From: Schistosoma mansoni
Lineage: Eukaryota; Platyhelminthes; Trematoda; Strigeidida; Schistosomatidae
Length of the DNA stretch: 64,000 nucleotides
NCBI RefSeq assembly: GCF_000237925.1
Contig: NC_031495.1
Span: 31,316,679-31,380,678 of the forward strand
Direction: 5' to 3'
Both the position numbers and the translations under genes were made by a program. Shown one piece after another: positions 26,005-38,497 of this stretch; within the stretch, counting starts at the first letter, position 1; each line of letters starts with the position of its first letter. A model generated the notes under the pieces. That model saw only the letters and a list, made by a program, of their open reading frames with translations. It ran no database searches and was not told the DNA's origin.

Positions 26005-27119
26005 ATCGATGCTCAATAATTTCCACAATCCGATGCTAACGAATGTACATATTTTTTTTCAATTTGAAATGATTGATATTCGTAACAGATAAAAGAAACT
26101 TTATTCACAATAACAAAAACTGAAAAACACATACACATGGTGTTATCTTAGCAAGTAGGAACTTAATTTTGCCTGTTAGTTGACCTTCGAAATTGAATTA
26201 CAAAATATTGTTTTAAACATCATTACATTCTGGAGTGGCATTCCTTGTCGAAAATAAAATCTTTGGAAATTATCATATTTACAGCAAATTCGCGATCACA
26301 CTGCAAAGCTCAGCTACTAAGACAGCACACTGACTAAGATACAGTTGAAAATTCATATTTTCGTTTGCCATATTCATTGCTTTGAAAACATAACAGTCCT
26401 ACTACATCGTTTATTGTTTAGGTATATAATAACAGATCGTATTATTGGGATACCACTGTAATTATTATAGCTCAAGCATTTGATCCAGGTTTATAAGCCG
26501 ACACCTCATTACAATAAATTTCCCATTACTTCAACTAATAGAATGCCTATGTATTGTGATCGGTCAAAATATAGTTACACAACTATAGTTCTAACTTCGA
26601 AAACCGTTTGTGAGCGTTAATTCTTGTAGTGACGCTTCACTTAAAACGATTTGTAGCTACGACCAAAGTGTGTTTAACATCGATATAAAACAAGGCTTTT
26701 ATAGGAATGACTAACTGTGATCCCGACTTTGCAAAATGTATAAATCTTTAAATTGTTTACCTGAGGTCATTTTCTAAGTCATGCTTGCCTGTTTTCAAAT
26801 AATCAAATAAAGGGTAAATTTCACATGGAGTAATCATAATATAAAGTAGCTTTATGACTATGGACACTCTAAGATGAATTTAATTTACTCTAGTGAATAG
26901 CGGATTTATTACATGGAAGACGAATATCACTACAAATGGTCCAGTGTAGTTTGATATACCTGTTGTTTTGTATTACCGTAACATTCTGCTCAGGAAACTT
27001 TTTATTTTAACTTAAATCTAGGTCTTTTGTCAGTGTTAAGCCTAATTAATTGATGGTAAAGATTAATATAGTAAATGTTTCATTTTTGAGACAAATTTTT
27101 GAATAAACTTGATCTGCAT
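26005..27119. other. AT-rich non-coding DNA
   Basis: No coding or repeat signal that I can support. Confidence 0.45.
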
Positions 27120-27860
27120 TCTATTTTAATAATGTAGGACCAGGCACACATATACAGCGGTCCAAGTTGCCATATCTCGTTAGCACAACAAGATGAACAC
27201 CGAATTCACAGTAGTTAATTTAATGGTGGTAATATATAAAGGCAAAATTGCATATAAGGATACAGTACAGGAAGAAAGATATGAAACAAGTTTAATCTCA
27301 AGGTTTAAGGGAAGATAAAGAGTTTATACACCTACACCATTGTGATCGATTCTGAGCCATGTCACACAGAGTCTCCAACCATTGGTTAAAATAGTCTCAC
27401 TGACCCCAACCAAGTAGTCTGCATCTACCAACATGGTTCAGACTAAAAGTTTATGACTTCAAGCACTGATGCCACGTTTTGGTTTGGCTGCCTCTTATTC
27501 TCTTCCAACCATCGCCAATACTAGTCAGCATAGCGCGTCGTGGTAATCGGTGTTCAGGCATACGTAACACGTGCCCCAACCATCTCAGTCGATGAAGATT
27601 CATGACCTCATCAACTGATTTACCTAAATTCCCTAATACCCTGTGTTTAACCTCACTTACTATAACTCACCCGGTGATCCCAGAAGATGCGAGCGATATT
27701 TCTAAGGCATCCAAGGTCAAATGCTAGTAACTTACGATTATCTTCTTCTCTTAATGTCCATGTTTCGTAGCCGTAAATTAGAACAGAGTGAACTGTTACG
27801 CGGTATACTCATCCCTAAATTAATAGACGGATATCTCGTCTTCGCCATATATATATATAT
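27120..27860 (-). mobile_element. LINE lineage 2, C-terminal RT fragment and 3' region
   Basis: Minus-strand translation of about 27855-27300 gives ETWTLREEDNRKLLAFD, then CLRNIARIFWDHRV, then RLRWLGHVLRMPEHRLPRRA, and closes with TKTWHQCLKS, RCRLLGWGQ and QWLETLCDMAQNRSQW. This is the conserved C-terminal region of a non-LTR retrotransposon RT ORF (RTE-like, endonuclease-reverse transcriptase type). It differs clearly from the lineage-1 elements here, whose C-terminus is KNTLRRE/MRRMN type. Frameshifts break the frame at least twice. The 3' flank to about 27120 is GC-richer and probably the element's 3' UTR. The RT catalytic core is missing. Confidence 0.85.
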
Positions 27861-27869
27861 ATATATATA
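27847..27869. repeat. (TA)n microsatellite
   Basis: The TA run sits exactly where the lineage-2 LINE similarity stops, at the element's 5' truncation point. Confidence 0.9.
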
Positions 27870-28443
27870 CAACACAGGGCATATGACAATAAATTTAGAC
27901 AAATCCGATTTTGTAAAGTCCTTTAACACTAAAAATAATCAGTCTTACATGTATTTCAAGAAGTGTTTGTAGGTAATTACGATAAAAATATTTCAATAAA
28001 ATACATTTTAATAATTCTAAAGAGGATAACATGAAGCACACCTAACTGGCTGGTTATCAGCTTCAAAATAAATATAAAATGAAAATAATTATTTATTATA
28101 ACACCATATTTATCAAAATTATTCGAGTCATTTTGCTCAAATTTTACAAGTATTTTTTTAGAAAGTTTCTCAGTGACGTCTCAAACTATACACTTACTCG
28201 AATAATTTTAATTTGCCTTCATATCCTTTATAAAAAAATTTACAGTTAAAAAACAAACTAGGATAAAGTATCTGGCACATGCTCTATAGTTTTTAAAGGT
28301 TTCTCATGTGATGTTACAATCGAACAATATAATTTTTCTACAGGACTGATGCAATTATGAAAAAGTTCTTTTTTTATCAGGATTGGTTTTATTGTACGAA
28401 GTTTGTTAAATATAAAGTAACTGACGGTATGCTGTTTTCGAGA

Positions 28444-28721
28444 TGTTATGATATCATCTTAAACAGGCGAACGGAACGTAAACCAGTACTTTAATAACAG
28501 GACGAAGCTAAGCTAGTTCTGTGCACATGAACCCTAATAACTAGCGGGAAAAGACCAGAGTCAGCAGGGAAAACGTGCTTCCACAAGCGGTCAGGAAGAA
28601 CAGGCAATAAGTACACAACTCACAGGTAATACTCACAGTAAAAAATGTCCTTGGAAAGCGTCACAAAATAGCGTTATAAAAAAGGAAACGAACTTATGAC
28701 GTTTAAGACCCTTTCGTGACA
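28444..28721. repeat. Unassigned GC-richer block, LTR-like composition
   Basis: It lacks the surrounding AT bias and has TG..CA-type ends when bounded at TGTTATGATATC and TTTCGTGACA. The five bases flanking those ends do not match, and no second copy is present, so the LTR reading is only a suspicion. Confidence 0.25.
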
Positions 28722-31456
28722 AACTGAAGGTAATGATGAACGCTTCCGCCATAAAAATTAGAAATTTAAATTCTGACAGTTAACTTATAAAAACAAGAAG
28801 TTTATCGAATGAATCCTGATGATTTAGCATTCTTAACAAGGTAACGGTTATACCAATTAAATTATGTTTACTACAAATAATTCAATATGAGGCATGTGTG
28901 AAGGACACTTTTGATTTATTAAACAAATGAAGGATATTTTAATTTCGATTAAATTGGATCGCATTATAACAAAGATTAAACATTAACTTAGTGGACCTAT
29001 GATTCCCTAACTCAAAAAAAATCTGAATATATTGTAAGACCCATTTTGAAGGTTTCGTGTGTGAAAATCCCTCTATGCATACATTTGCAACTTGTTCTCA
29101 ATGGTTTCTTTAGTTGTACATTTTGTTAGTCTTTTTGATACCATTTGAGAATGTAATGTTTCATTTCATGATAGCATTTTCTATTTTGATTTCACTGAGT
29201 TTCTATGTTTCTTCTTGAAATTTATCTATGTTGTTTTAATCTTGGCGGCAGACATATTGATTGTTCCCTCTTTGATTTTGTTGCTTGATTTGACAGGGAT
29301 CGTGCATTTTGGTTGTGGATTGAAGCACTTTCCCAGAATCGGAAACACTTTGTGTTATAAAGCAACAAACTATTATCTTTTGAACGGATTTTTACTTGAT
29401 CTATCCAGAAAGGATAACATAACACTTATTTATTGGTGCGTTCAGTAATTTTCTTATATTTCTTATCAATTATTCTATTTATTGTGATTTAGATCGATTA
29501 TTGTGGGGACAATTATTGGTTGAGTAACTGAGTGGTAATATTTGTTTAGGTAAAATTGCACATTTGTATTTATGATGAAATTTAGATTTGTTGTTACCCC
29601 AGTCACTTTGTTCTGACTTCAACTGGGGTCCATGAGTCTCTTCTTATCCAGACAGTTATTCTTCAGTCTAACTTTGTTTGGATCTTACATATATATTATC
29701 TGTGAAAATGAATCGCCCGCATTTGAACTAGAGCATCACATTAGAGAATTTTTACAAGTACATAAGTATAAACTATAAGAATATCTCTATTTTAGCATAC
29801 TAATATCATTTGTTGTTGTACATTAAGTTCACCATATATTTATCATATATATCCATATAACCTTTTGCAAAACAAATAGTATCATTATGATGAGTTTCAT
29901 TTTCAATCATTTAAGTACATTAAGCAGGTCAATTAATGCTAACAGAATGAACTAGTAATTATGTTATAATGTATTTATTCAATATTATCAATTAATACCT
30001 GAAATAAAAAGGATTCTATTTTTGGATAAACGTTTATTCATGACACGATATTTTTTTTCGAAATGATTCAAATAAATTTTTTATTTCCCAATTTTTATGA
30101 TCAATCAAAATAGATCAACCAAATAAGTAACCTACTTTTGTTATGAATCGTGGTATGGAATAAAAGTAAGACATATTTCTATTAGCTTAAATTACCAGTT
30201 AATATGTATAAATGTACTTTCATCATTTTGAATACACCGGTAAAAAAGTTAAATTTTTTAGAAGACACTTTATTTTAGTAAAACAAAGATATTTGCATGA
30301 TTTAGAATTATCGTTTTCGTTATACTGATAGAATCCAATTTTTTTTATAGATATATTTCTACCACATGGAAACAAAGTATCAACATGGATTCACTACTCA
30401 AATTCATTGTGGAAAATCTAAAACAAAAAAACTAGTGACCTGAAAAGAAAATCCAAAGGTTTCATTAACAGTATTCTTACATGCTTCAAAATGTTTTATT
30501 TTCATAATGGGTGTGATTTTGTTTAAATTAATCATTAGAAATACGAACATTTATTATAAAGTCTAACTAAGTGAATTCATGTTACTTCTGCTGGTAAGCA
30601 AAGAAGGTATTTTCAATCAAAGTATAATTATTCTTTGAACTAGAAAGTAGTGAATAACAGTTAAAAGGGTCACAAAATTCACTTTTGTAAAAGATTCAAT
30701 GTTAAATGGATTGTATGATTTTATTAGATTTGAATAAAAGAAATGAATCACGAAGTTTTCCTAATAATTAATCAACTTTCTTCATGATGATCAACACGTT
30801 TATGAAGTTGAGTCCAATACTGACTTACTTTTTAATTCCTAATTTACTGACATGAGCGATTAATTCTGTGTTGATGGGATATGCTAAAAATAAAAAATCT
30901 GTCCAAACCTTGATTGATTTATAATCTAGTTATTTAACGATCATGAGTTATCAAGCATTAATTATTTTACCTTTATCAATAGATGAGGTTTCATTTGTTG
31001 TTATTTGTTAGATTACTAGTAAATACTGTCACTTCATCCTTAAGCGTGTGTAAATGAAGGTGGTTTAGGACAAACATAACATCTCATTTCTTTTAATGTT
31101 TCAAAACGCGTATCAAACGTTGAGCAATATTTTGATTGAATCTGTGACTCATAGATTACATTGTAAAAGGTTAGGAAATATTACTGTTAGGAATATTTAT
31201 GGATTTTCTGAATTATATATAATATTATTTTTTTCAGCACTGATGGAATATTCAATATAATATTTTGTTTTCAGAAAACACTGCAGTGTTTTTAATCCGT
31301 CCATCATATATATTTACTGGTTATTGGCGTTACGTTTATAATCGTTTATTACACTGCTGTCATAGATATTTCAACACATCACTATCAATTTATAAAACAT
31401 AAAATAATGAGTAACAAATAAATACAAGGTGTTTTGTGCATATTATAGTAGTTTGA
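28722..31456. other. AT-rich non-coding DNA
   Basis: No gene is supported. A 77-codon frame at 29215-29448 begins with a hydrophobic, signal-like stretch but starts with TTG and has no splice or domain support. A patch around 29580-29700 is less AT-rich and may be an old repeat. Confidence 0.4.
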
Positions 31457-31670
31457 ATAGTTGAGATCACGAGTCATTCGAAGCTAGACCACCATGGAAA
31501 ACCTGGAAGCACTGAACGGTCGTTTCGTACTGGTATGGGGCTTCTCAACAGCGAGCATCCACGATTCCACCTCGCGAGATTCGAACCCAGGAGTCCCACA
31601 ATAAGATGAAACATTCGTCCAAAGCTTCCAGGTTTTCTATAGTGGTCTAGCTTCAATGGACTCATGATCT
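31457..31670. mobile_element. Hammerhead SINE family A, foldback pair (copy A6)
   Basis: The left arm (31457-31591) is antisense (CTAGACCACCATGGAAAACC, GCACTGAACGGTCGTTTCGT, CTCGCGAGATTCGAACCC). The right arm (31592-31670) is sense (GAGTCCCACAATAAGATGAA, CTTCCAGGTTTTCTATAGTG). Both arms contain ribozyme sequence with changed core positions (TTGAGAA in the left arm). The arrangement fits a twin-primed or template-switched insertion. Confidence 0.85.
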
Positions 31671-33846
31671 AAGCTATTAAAATAAATAAAACTCAGTAAT
31701 ATTCCAATATTCATAATCAAATTTTGTCTAAAACATGGTAAATCGCTTTCAATCACTTTTCTGTCAGGTAAAGGAAACTACTAGATGAATTATACATAAA
31801 TAAGGAAAAATATAACAGAAAATTTCGTCTTACAGGTTACAGTTACTTCAATTTACCTACACTTTCCTGTTTTATTGACAGAAGTTAAATAAATTTTAAC
31901 TTTAATAAAAAGCTTTAATTTATGAAAAATGAAAAAACCCATTAAAAAAATAAAATCATAGTTCCCGTCCACGTAAGATTATTGTATTATAGACATAAAG
32001 AACTCCATTTAAAGAAAGGCTTTTAATATTGATTTTATTGTATAAGTTCAAATTAAACGGTGAGAATATTTGTATCAAAAAAATCATAGTATATTATGAT
32101 GTTTTGAATCAGTTAAAAGAGTATTGTTTTAGAAACATACAACAATTAAGAATTTTTCAACCCAAGGCGTTTTACGCAGTCTCACAACGTATCATTTTAC
32201 ATGCAGGTTTCTAACAGTAAAAAAGAAGAGATAAAACTGAAATCACTTTACGAGGGCACTCTCGATCAATCATGTTACACTGAATAACAAAAGGTAAAAA
32301 TATTTTATTCATAGATACTCATAAGTTGTCACAATGCAAGTAATTATGGATTGCGACATGAATACTATTAGCCTTGATAGATTTCGTTGAGATTTTACAT
32401 AATTTGACTACATTTATCAACTTTTATGTGGAGGCACAAATAACATCTGTTCTTCAGCAAAAAAAAACGTCAATTTATGATATCTTACTTTGCAGGAACA
32501 ATAGTAATGTACTCAATCCAACATCTGAAAATCTTTTTTTTCAGGTTACCCATTGACGTCATTCATAGTTCGTATATTAGGACTAAATAGTTATTTATTG
32601 CCTGATTTTCTAAATCGTTTTTCATGTAACATAAATTTGCGCCATCGCCTTCATATTATTAATTCTAAAAAATATTTTAACTAAATATAAAAGAAAATCT
32701 CATTCACAGTACACATTTATGCTTTATTTCAATAAATCTTTAGTAAGGTGAAAATAATATTTTATTCAGGCCAATAAACTTATAAGCGCTAATGATATCG
32801 TAATTCATGAAAATAATATGAACTTGATCTACTACTTCAACATTGTTCAATCACCGATGGTGCGTACAAACAACTCAAGTATTTTTTTTATTAAGATAAT
32901 GAAATAAGAAAAAAGGATTAAATACATTGCATTGATGATATATCCCTCCTTATTAGCATATGTTTTGATGGGAACATTAGAAGATTATCTCAAGCATAAT
33001 GAAGAGAACACAGTTCTATTAAAATTCATTACACAGTTTTCTTTCATACCACTATTATTCAAAGCAAATAATGGTTAGTAGTGTTAGTAACAAACTTGAT
33101 ATATAATAAAAATCTATCAAAAACGTTCATTAAAACATTGATTGGAACGAAGTCTGTTTATTCTATAAATTGAAGAAAAAGGTGTTATTAAATAAAATTA
33201 ATAAAGAATAGGCAAGTAAAACACATTTTTTTAAGAATTAAATTTATCTGGATAATAATGAGAAAAATTATTGAAACTTTCTGGCTATTATGTGGAAATA
33301 GAATAATATTGAAGGAATATTCATATATATTCACAACGTATTTATATGAATATAGAAATATTCTATTTAAAGAACCTGTTACTAAGGGAACGTTTGTTCA
33401 ATATTCATTCTTCTGTATCATCACTCAATCTTATTCTATCTCCATATATAAACTTAATTCATTTCAGACGTTTCTAATATAAAGTATGTACACTTATTTG
33501 ATTTCGATAATTAATACAATGGTATTAAGTGATAAGCAGCTTAAGTAAATCTATAAAATAAATAAATTAATGTTATTCTGCTAAGATACTTTTTTTCTTT
33601 ATTCAGCCTTCTAAATAGGAAAAACTGTATGAAAGAATACCTAATTTCAATTTTGTAAAAGAAGATCCATAAAGTATCACCTATTGTGTAAATATCTAAA
33701 CAAAAAAATATTTTTTAATGCAACAGTTTGTCGAGAATTAAAATAAAGTGGATAAAATTGTTTTGGTTATGTTTGACCGTAAAATTTACCAAAACAACTG
33801 ACTTTGAGACGGTGGAATGGAATTGTAACATAAGTGGATGAATTTG
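31671..33846. other. AT-rich non-coding DNA
   Basis: Nothing recognised on either strand. Confidence 0.5.
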
Positions 33847-33993
33847 ATGAAGTTTTGTTCTCTGAGCTGGATGGTTTGGTTATGAAGTTTTCATTGTTCT
33901 TCAAAACAAACTTCAGGCTTGTGCTGATAGTGTTGTTCAGAAGAACGATGAAAGCTCCACAATTAAACCATCCAGCTCAGAGAGCTAAACTCC
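33847..33993. repeat. Foldback element with ~60-bp arms
   Basis: The left arm (33847-33907) contains CTCTGAGCTGGATGGTTT, and the right arm (about 33932-33993) contains its exact complement AAACCATCCAGCTCAGAG, with the surrounding arm sequence also complementary at most positions. The loop is about 25 nt. Just outside, ACCAAAACAACTGACTTT (about 33788) and ACCAAAACAGCTGATTTT (33993-34010) form a diverged direct repeat. Confidence 0.8.
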
Positions 33994-34891
33994 ACCAAAA
34001 CAGCTGATTTTATTCATGAGTAACTGTAAACACGTAAACACTAAATAAATAATTTGTGTGCATGCTTCTGAATATCACGAAGCAGATGGTGGACAATTTT
34101 TCAATAATTATCACTTCAATACTAGTGATAAGTAGATGTTGATTTAATAGGTGATAATAATGTTAAATGTTTTCTTATCCATCTCTCTAACCACAAGGTT
34201 ACTTGAGGAAATCTTTCGTTTAATGTAACGATCAAATTTTCAGTTAACTGATTGAACCATTTGCAATAACTATTAATATTTGACCTACCATGAGCCATTT
34301 TATAATGGCACGATGGTTGAGCATTAGGCCTAATAGTTAAGACTTCATTCATTAGAGAGTGGGTAACCTACAAGACTTATACTATACTTATACTATTCGT
34401 AACAAATCCTAATCATGGTGCTTTTCTGCTAATATTTTGTGAATAGGCATGCCATAATGTTGGAGAAAATCTGTGCTGCTGGTTAATGGTCTTGTCTACG
34501 ACTTCAAGAGATTGATTGGCTTAAGTTAATAAGTTGATCTTGTGAACAGTCTTCACTCGGTCATATCCCACTGTTGCAAATTGTTTACCGATCAGCATTC
34601 ACTGATCTTGGTAATTGAAAATTAGCTTCAGAAAAACTTTTCGTCCCTAAAATATAAGAATAATAGTACACCTTTAGATAGAATGGGCTTTATTGATGTT
34701 AATGTAATTTTATCTCAACGCCATCAATCAGATCTTATGTAATAACAAATTATTTCTGATGCTACAAATTACTTGTAAACAATGTTTCAGCAAACAAATG
34801 AATTTCAGTTCAATTGAACTGTTTCTACACAAAATATTAAATGTTAATTATTACCCAGTGTCATACTTTCTTAATCATTATTGTTTATCAG

Positions 34892-35070
34892 GTTCTGTAG
34901 ATCTATTCACAATCTTGTATTTGCTATCTAAGAAGGATGATATCAAGTCATTTAGATCAGTGGCGCTAGTGCAACAAAGTTCGATTCGAAAAGGTATTTC
35001 TCAATCCATATTGCTGGGTGATATTTTACACATACCTGACAACCGTTTTGAATCCTGTGGTGATAATAAG
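34892..35070 (+). CDS. Orphan internal exon candidate, function unknown
   Basis: A 143-codon frame (34759-35190), unusually long for this AT-rich DNA, contains a block bounded by a good acceptor (TTGTTTATCAG, ending 34891) and a good donor (AAG then GTAATA from 35071). The implied 179-nt exon begins at phase 1 and ends at phase 0. It encodes SVDLFTILYLLSKKDD, then KSFRSVALVQQSSIRKG, then ISQSILLGDILHIPDNRF and ESCGDNK. Composition is protein-like and less AT-driven than its surroundings. I do not recognise the family, and no neighbouring exon was found, so it could also be part of a decayed repeat that extends to about 35640. Confidence 0.35.
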
Positions 35071-35196
35071 GTAATAAATATGCTATGTTATGAAGCGTTA
35101 ATCAGTAGGGGACCTATATCCATGACTCTATGTGACCTATCACCCACCATTTTACACCGTTACGTAGTTTTTGATCAATCTCTAAGTTAATCCTAT

Positions 35197-35650
35197 TTAA
35201 ATTAATGTCGTAAACCGAAATTCACGGGAATGTCTTGTTTGTAGATTTATGCTCATTATATTTATTGCAATCAAAGTAGAATCAGCATAAGAAAGTTTGA
35301 ATACGTATATTTCATACAATCGTTGAACCAGACAGATAATCTGAGAAACGAAGCGAAGAAGAAAGGAGAGAGAGAAGCGAAACGAATCGGAGAAGGCATG
35401 CAAATAAACACGATTCAACCAGGCGTGACTCAATATTTATAGTCAGACAAAAAATATTGAAGATATGTGATGAGTAATATAAGAAACGCACACATACGTT
35501 ACATAATACAGTCAAGGTTGACAAGCGAATAATTGATAAGGCCAAAATGTGACTCAAGAAGAATGAACAAATTGATCTGTCTCGAAGCTAGGATAACCTA
35601 TGTAGGCTCGACATACGTCTTGCCACTACAGCATATAACGTTAGATGTAC
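35197..35650. repeat. Less AT-rich block, possible dispersed repeat
   Basis: Purine-rich sequence (GAAGCGAAGAAGAAAGGAG at about 35349) is followed by a mixed-composition stretch ending near CTTGCCACTACAG. It does not look like the local intergenic DNA. I found no second copy in the window and no boundaries, so the class is unknown. Confidence 0.25.
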
Positions 35651-38487
35651 AGTTGAACCATAGATTAGAATCACTCATATTTATATATTGAGGAGAAATA
35701 AAATAGTAAAGAGTAGTGGTGTGGTGTTCATCGTTTTTTTTAATTTCTACCTTCACTATTCATTAGGTACTATGCCATAGTATTTGTAAAGACCTTATCC
35801 CTTTTTAAAGAAAGATTCCCAGGAATGTGTTCAAAAGACTAGGTAGAAACCCTTCTCTCTGTTCTTCATAAATACTTGTCATCGCAGGTACAAGTAGACT
35901 CATAGACGGAGTGAGAGCTAACATTGGAATAGGATTGATTTACCTCTGAATAGTAAAACAAACATTTAGTAATTTCTTTTAAAACTTGTTGAGCTTCAGG
36001 AAAGCCTTTATATTTCGAAATACATTTCCTTGCGTATCAATTTTTATACTGCTCTTTTCGACAATTGTTAGTTCCTCATTTATTTTTTTGTTTGAGCATA
36101 ACATTCTAGCTAAATTAAAAAAGAGTTTTAACTAGAAACCGTTTGAAACTGTCAGAAAAAAGGTTGCCTAGTAGTACGCCCGATATAGCTATCTCCACAG
36201 GAACAGCTGAACTTATAAATGCACATAGAGGAGGCCAACTCAGGTAACTTATCCTTCGTTTGAGTAGACATCACTGGTCGACTAGAGAAAGTCAATGCGA
36301 GATAGGCTGCGTAGGAAGTTCTACTAATTACTTTTGTTAACCTATCTTTCAGAGTTTCACTAGCTACATCCCCGTTTGACCTCTTAATTCTTATATTTAA
36401 TTATTGATAAGACTTTTGTTATCGTAATTTACTATTCTTACTACTATCAGTACACCTGTCTTTCCACTATCAACTTGTACTTTTAACTATTATCATGCTT
36501 GGTAACGTATTCTATTTCATTGTGATTATTGACTCAAATAGCCTTGATTAGTCTAACATTTTCATAGAAAAAAGGTTGTCACAACTTAAACACCGTCTGT
36601 CTGCGTTTTTTCTCTCATATGTTTTCTTCAATGCTTCCATCATTTCTTCGCGTTACACCAAAATTCGAAAAAAATTGAATTGGTCATCACGTACATATTC
36701 CATTGTAAACTTCTGTTTGCACAAGCATTGTTGAATTGAAAGAGAAAACCAGTGACATGATTTATATCATCATAAATAATTTAAGGTATCATCTACATGG
36801 ATGAAGTAGCATTCTATTCCATAAAAAAAAAAATTCGAACACGAAAGCCAGGTAATACCGTTATTATTTGTGATGCTGTAAACTATACGAACAATCAAGA
36901 ACGATTATTGAAAAGGATTTACTTATCGATCGATAAACGATTTCCACACCGTAGACTTGTTGTATCCAAAGTTTTCCATAATGAAAACATTTAGATTTTA
37001 TAATTTTTAATTTGAAAACTGTTCAATAAATTACTTCCTCATTCATGTGAAAAAGAAAAACGACAATAGATAATTTAGTTTAAAATATTTATAATTATCT
37101 AATGTTGTCAAGCTAATCAACTGATATCGGAAGTTAAAGTTTCAAACATTGTTGAAGTTAACAATAAACAACTGTTCAGCAAAAATAACTTAATTTGTCA
37201 AGTTGATGAGAAATAACGATTACAATATCTAATAACAGATAGATATTGAATAATCTTACATTTGAATGTTCCCCGTTTAAATCAAATGTCACTGGATTTG
37301 TTACAAACAAATAGTTCTTTTACTGAAATTCAATTCAATTGGATACTATGGCTACAACTATGATGCCGATTGATGCATATTATTAAAAACCCTTTGGGTT
37401 ATACATAATCGGTTTGATGAATGAATTATTCAGTGCAAGATAAGAAATAAGGTAAATGTATGTAAAAAGAAAGACATATTTGTATCCAGCTTATAGGCTG
37501 ACAAAATTTTTTAATTACCAAGGTTACCAATACTATATATTATTGCTAATCTAAATAATTTAACCCACAAAATTTGATATCTTCAGAAGTTATTCGATAA
37601 CAAAAATGATAAATATGCAATGGGTCTGAAGATGAAGAAACGTGTTTTCTTGAGCTCTCACGTTTTTTAAATGACTAACCCTCTAACTGCTTGATGTATC
37701 GGGAAAATGCTTTTGTAAAAGGAGTAAACCTTCTTCTTTTCCAATCACGAATAACAATACATTCTAAACTAACTCTGTTAGAAATCGCTTCAGAAGTAAT
37801 TATCTTACTACTACGATAAAAAAAATAAACGTTATTGAATGAAAGCATTTATGTAGACTAAGAATGTTACTTATCTATGGTGGCAGCTTTCACGGTATTG
37901 AAATAATAAATACCAAACTAACTGAATTTACATAAGTTAACTAACTGGCTACAGACATGTAGATATATCAAAATATAACTGAAATCCTCAAGCTCATTAA
38001 ATACTAAGCTGTTTAAAATTAACAAGACTAACAGTACCAGTATTCTGTAGGCCAGGACAGTTTACGGCATGTGCTTTTTCTAGTTGGGATACTGATACTT
38101 AAAAACGCATTTTTCAAAGACCGAATTCATTAAGTACATCATGAGAGCTCAATATATAAAAAACTAGGCCTATCAATTGCGATCCAAATAACCAATAATA
38201 TCATACATATGTCAAATTAATGATATGTCAGACAAAGATATATTAATCTAATACGTTTCGAATAACGTGTCCTAGGAAAAAGCTAACAAAAGAGTTTACA
38301 GTCATTAAAAATAGCCTACGCAAAGATGGATATCCGCTAAATGTCATCGGAAAGTTTGCTAAGACTAACGAACCGGTTAATTATGATAGAGCTGAAAAGA
38401 AGACCTGTTTTATTAACCTTTGCTTCATAAGAAATCACCTTACTTGAATAATTAATTATGGAATAAATGTAGCCATAAAGATTAGGT
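35651..38487. other. Mostly AT-rich DNA without a supported gene
   Basis: A 65-codon ATG frame at 36797-36994 (with GNTVIICDAVNYTNNQERLL) has somewhat protein-like composition but no convincing splice sites or domain. A less AT-rich patch at about 36170-36390 is unassigned. Confidence 0.4.
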
Positions 38488-38497
38488 ATCCTGTAAC
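38488..38497. repeat. Target-site duplication, left copy
   Basis: ATCCTGTAAC here is repeated exactly at 41390-41399 and brackets the LINE copy between them. Confidence 0.8.

Noticed and set aside
29215-29448. 77-codon frame with a signal-peptide-like start
   Set aside because: It starts with TTG, no ATG lies in frame nearby, and no splice or domain signal was found.
36797-36994. 65-codon ATG frame with protein-like composition
   Set aside because: The upstream AAG is a poor acceptor, no donor fits, and no family is recognisable. It is mentioned in the interval entry only.
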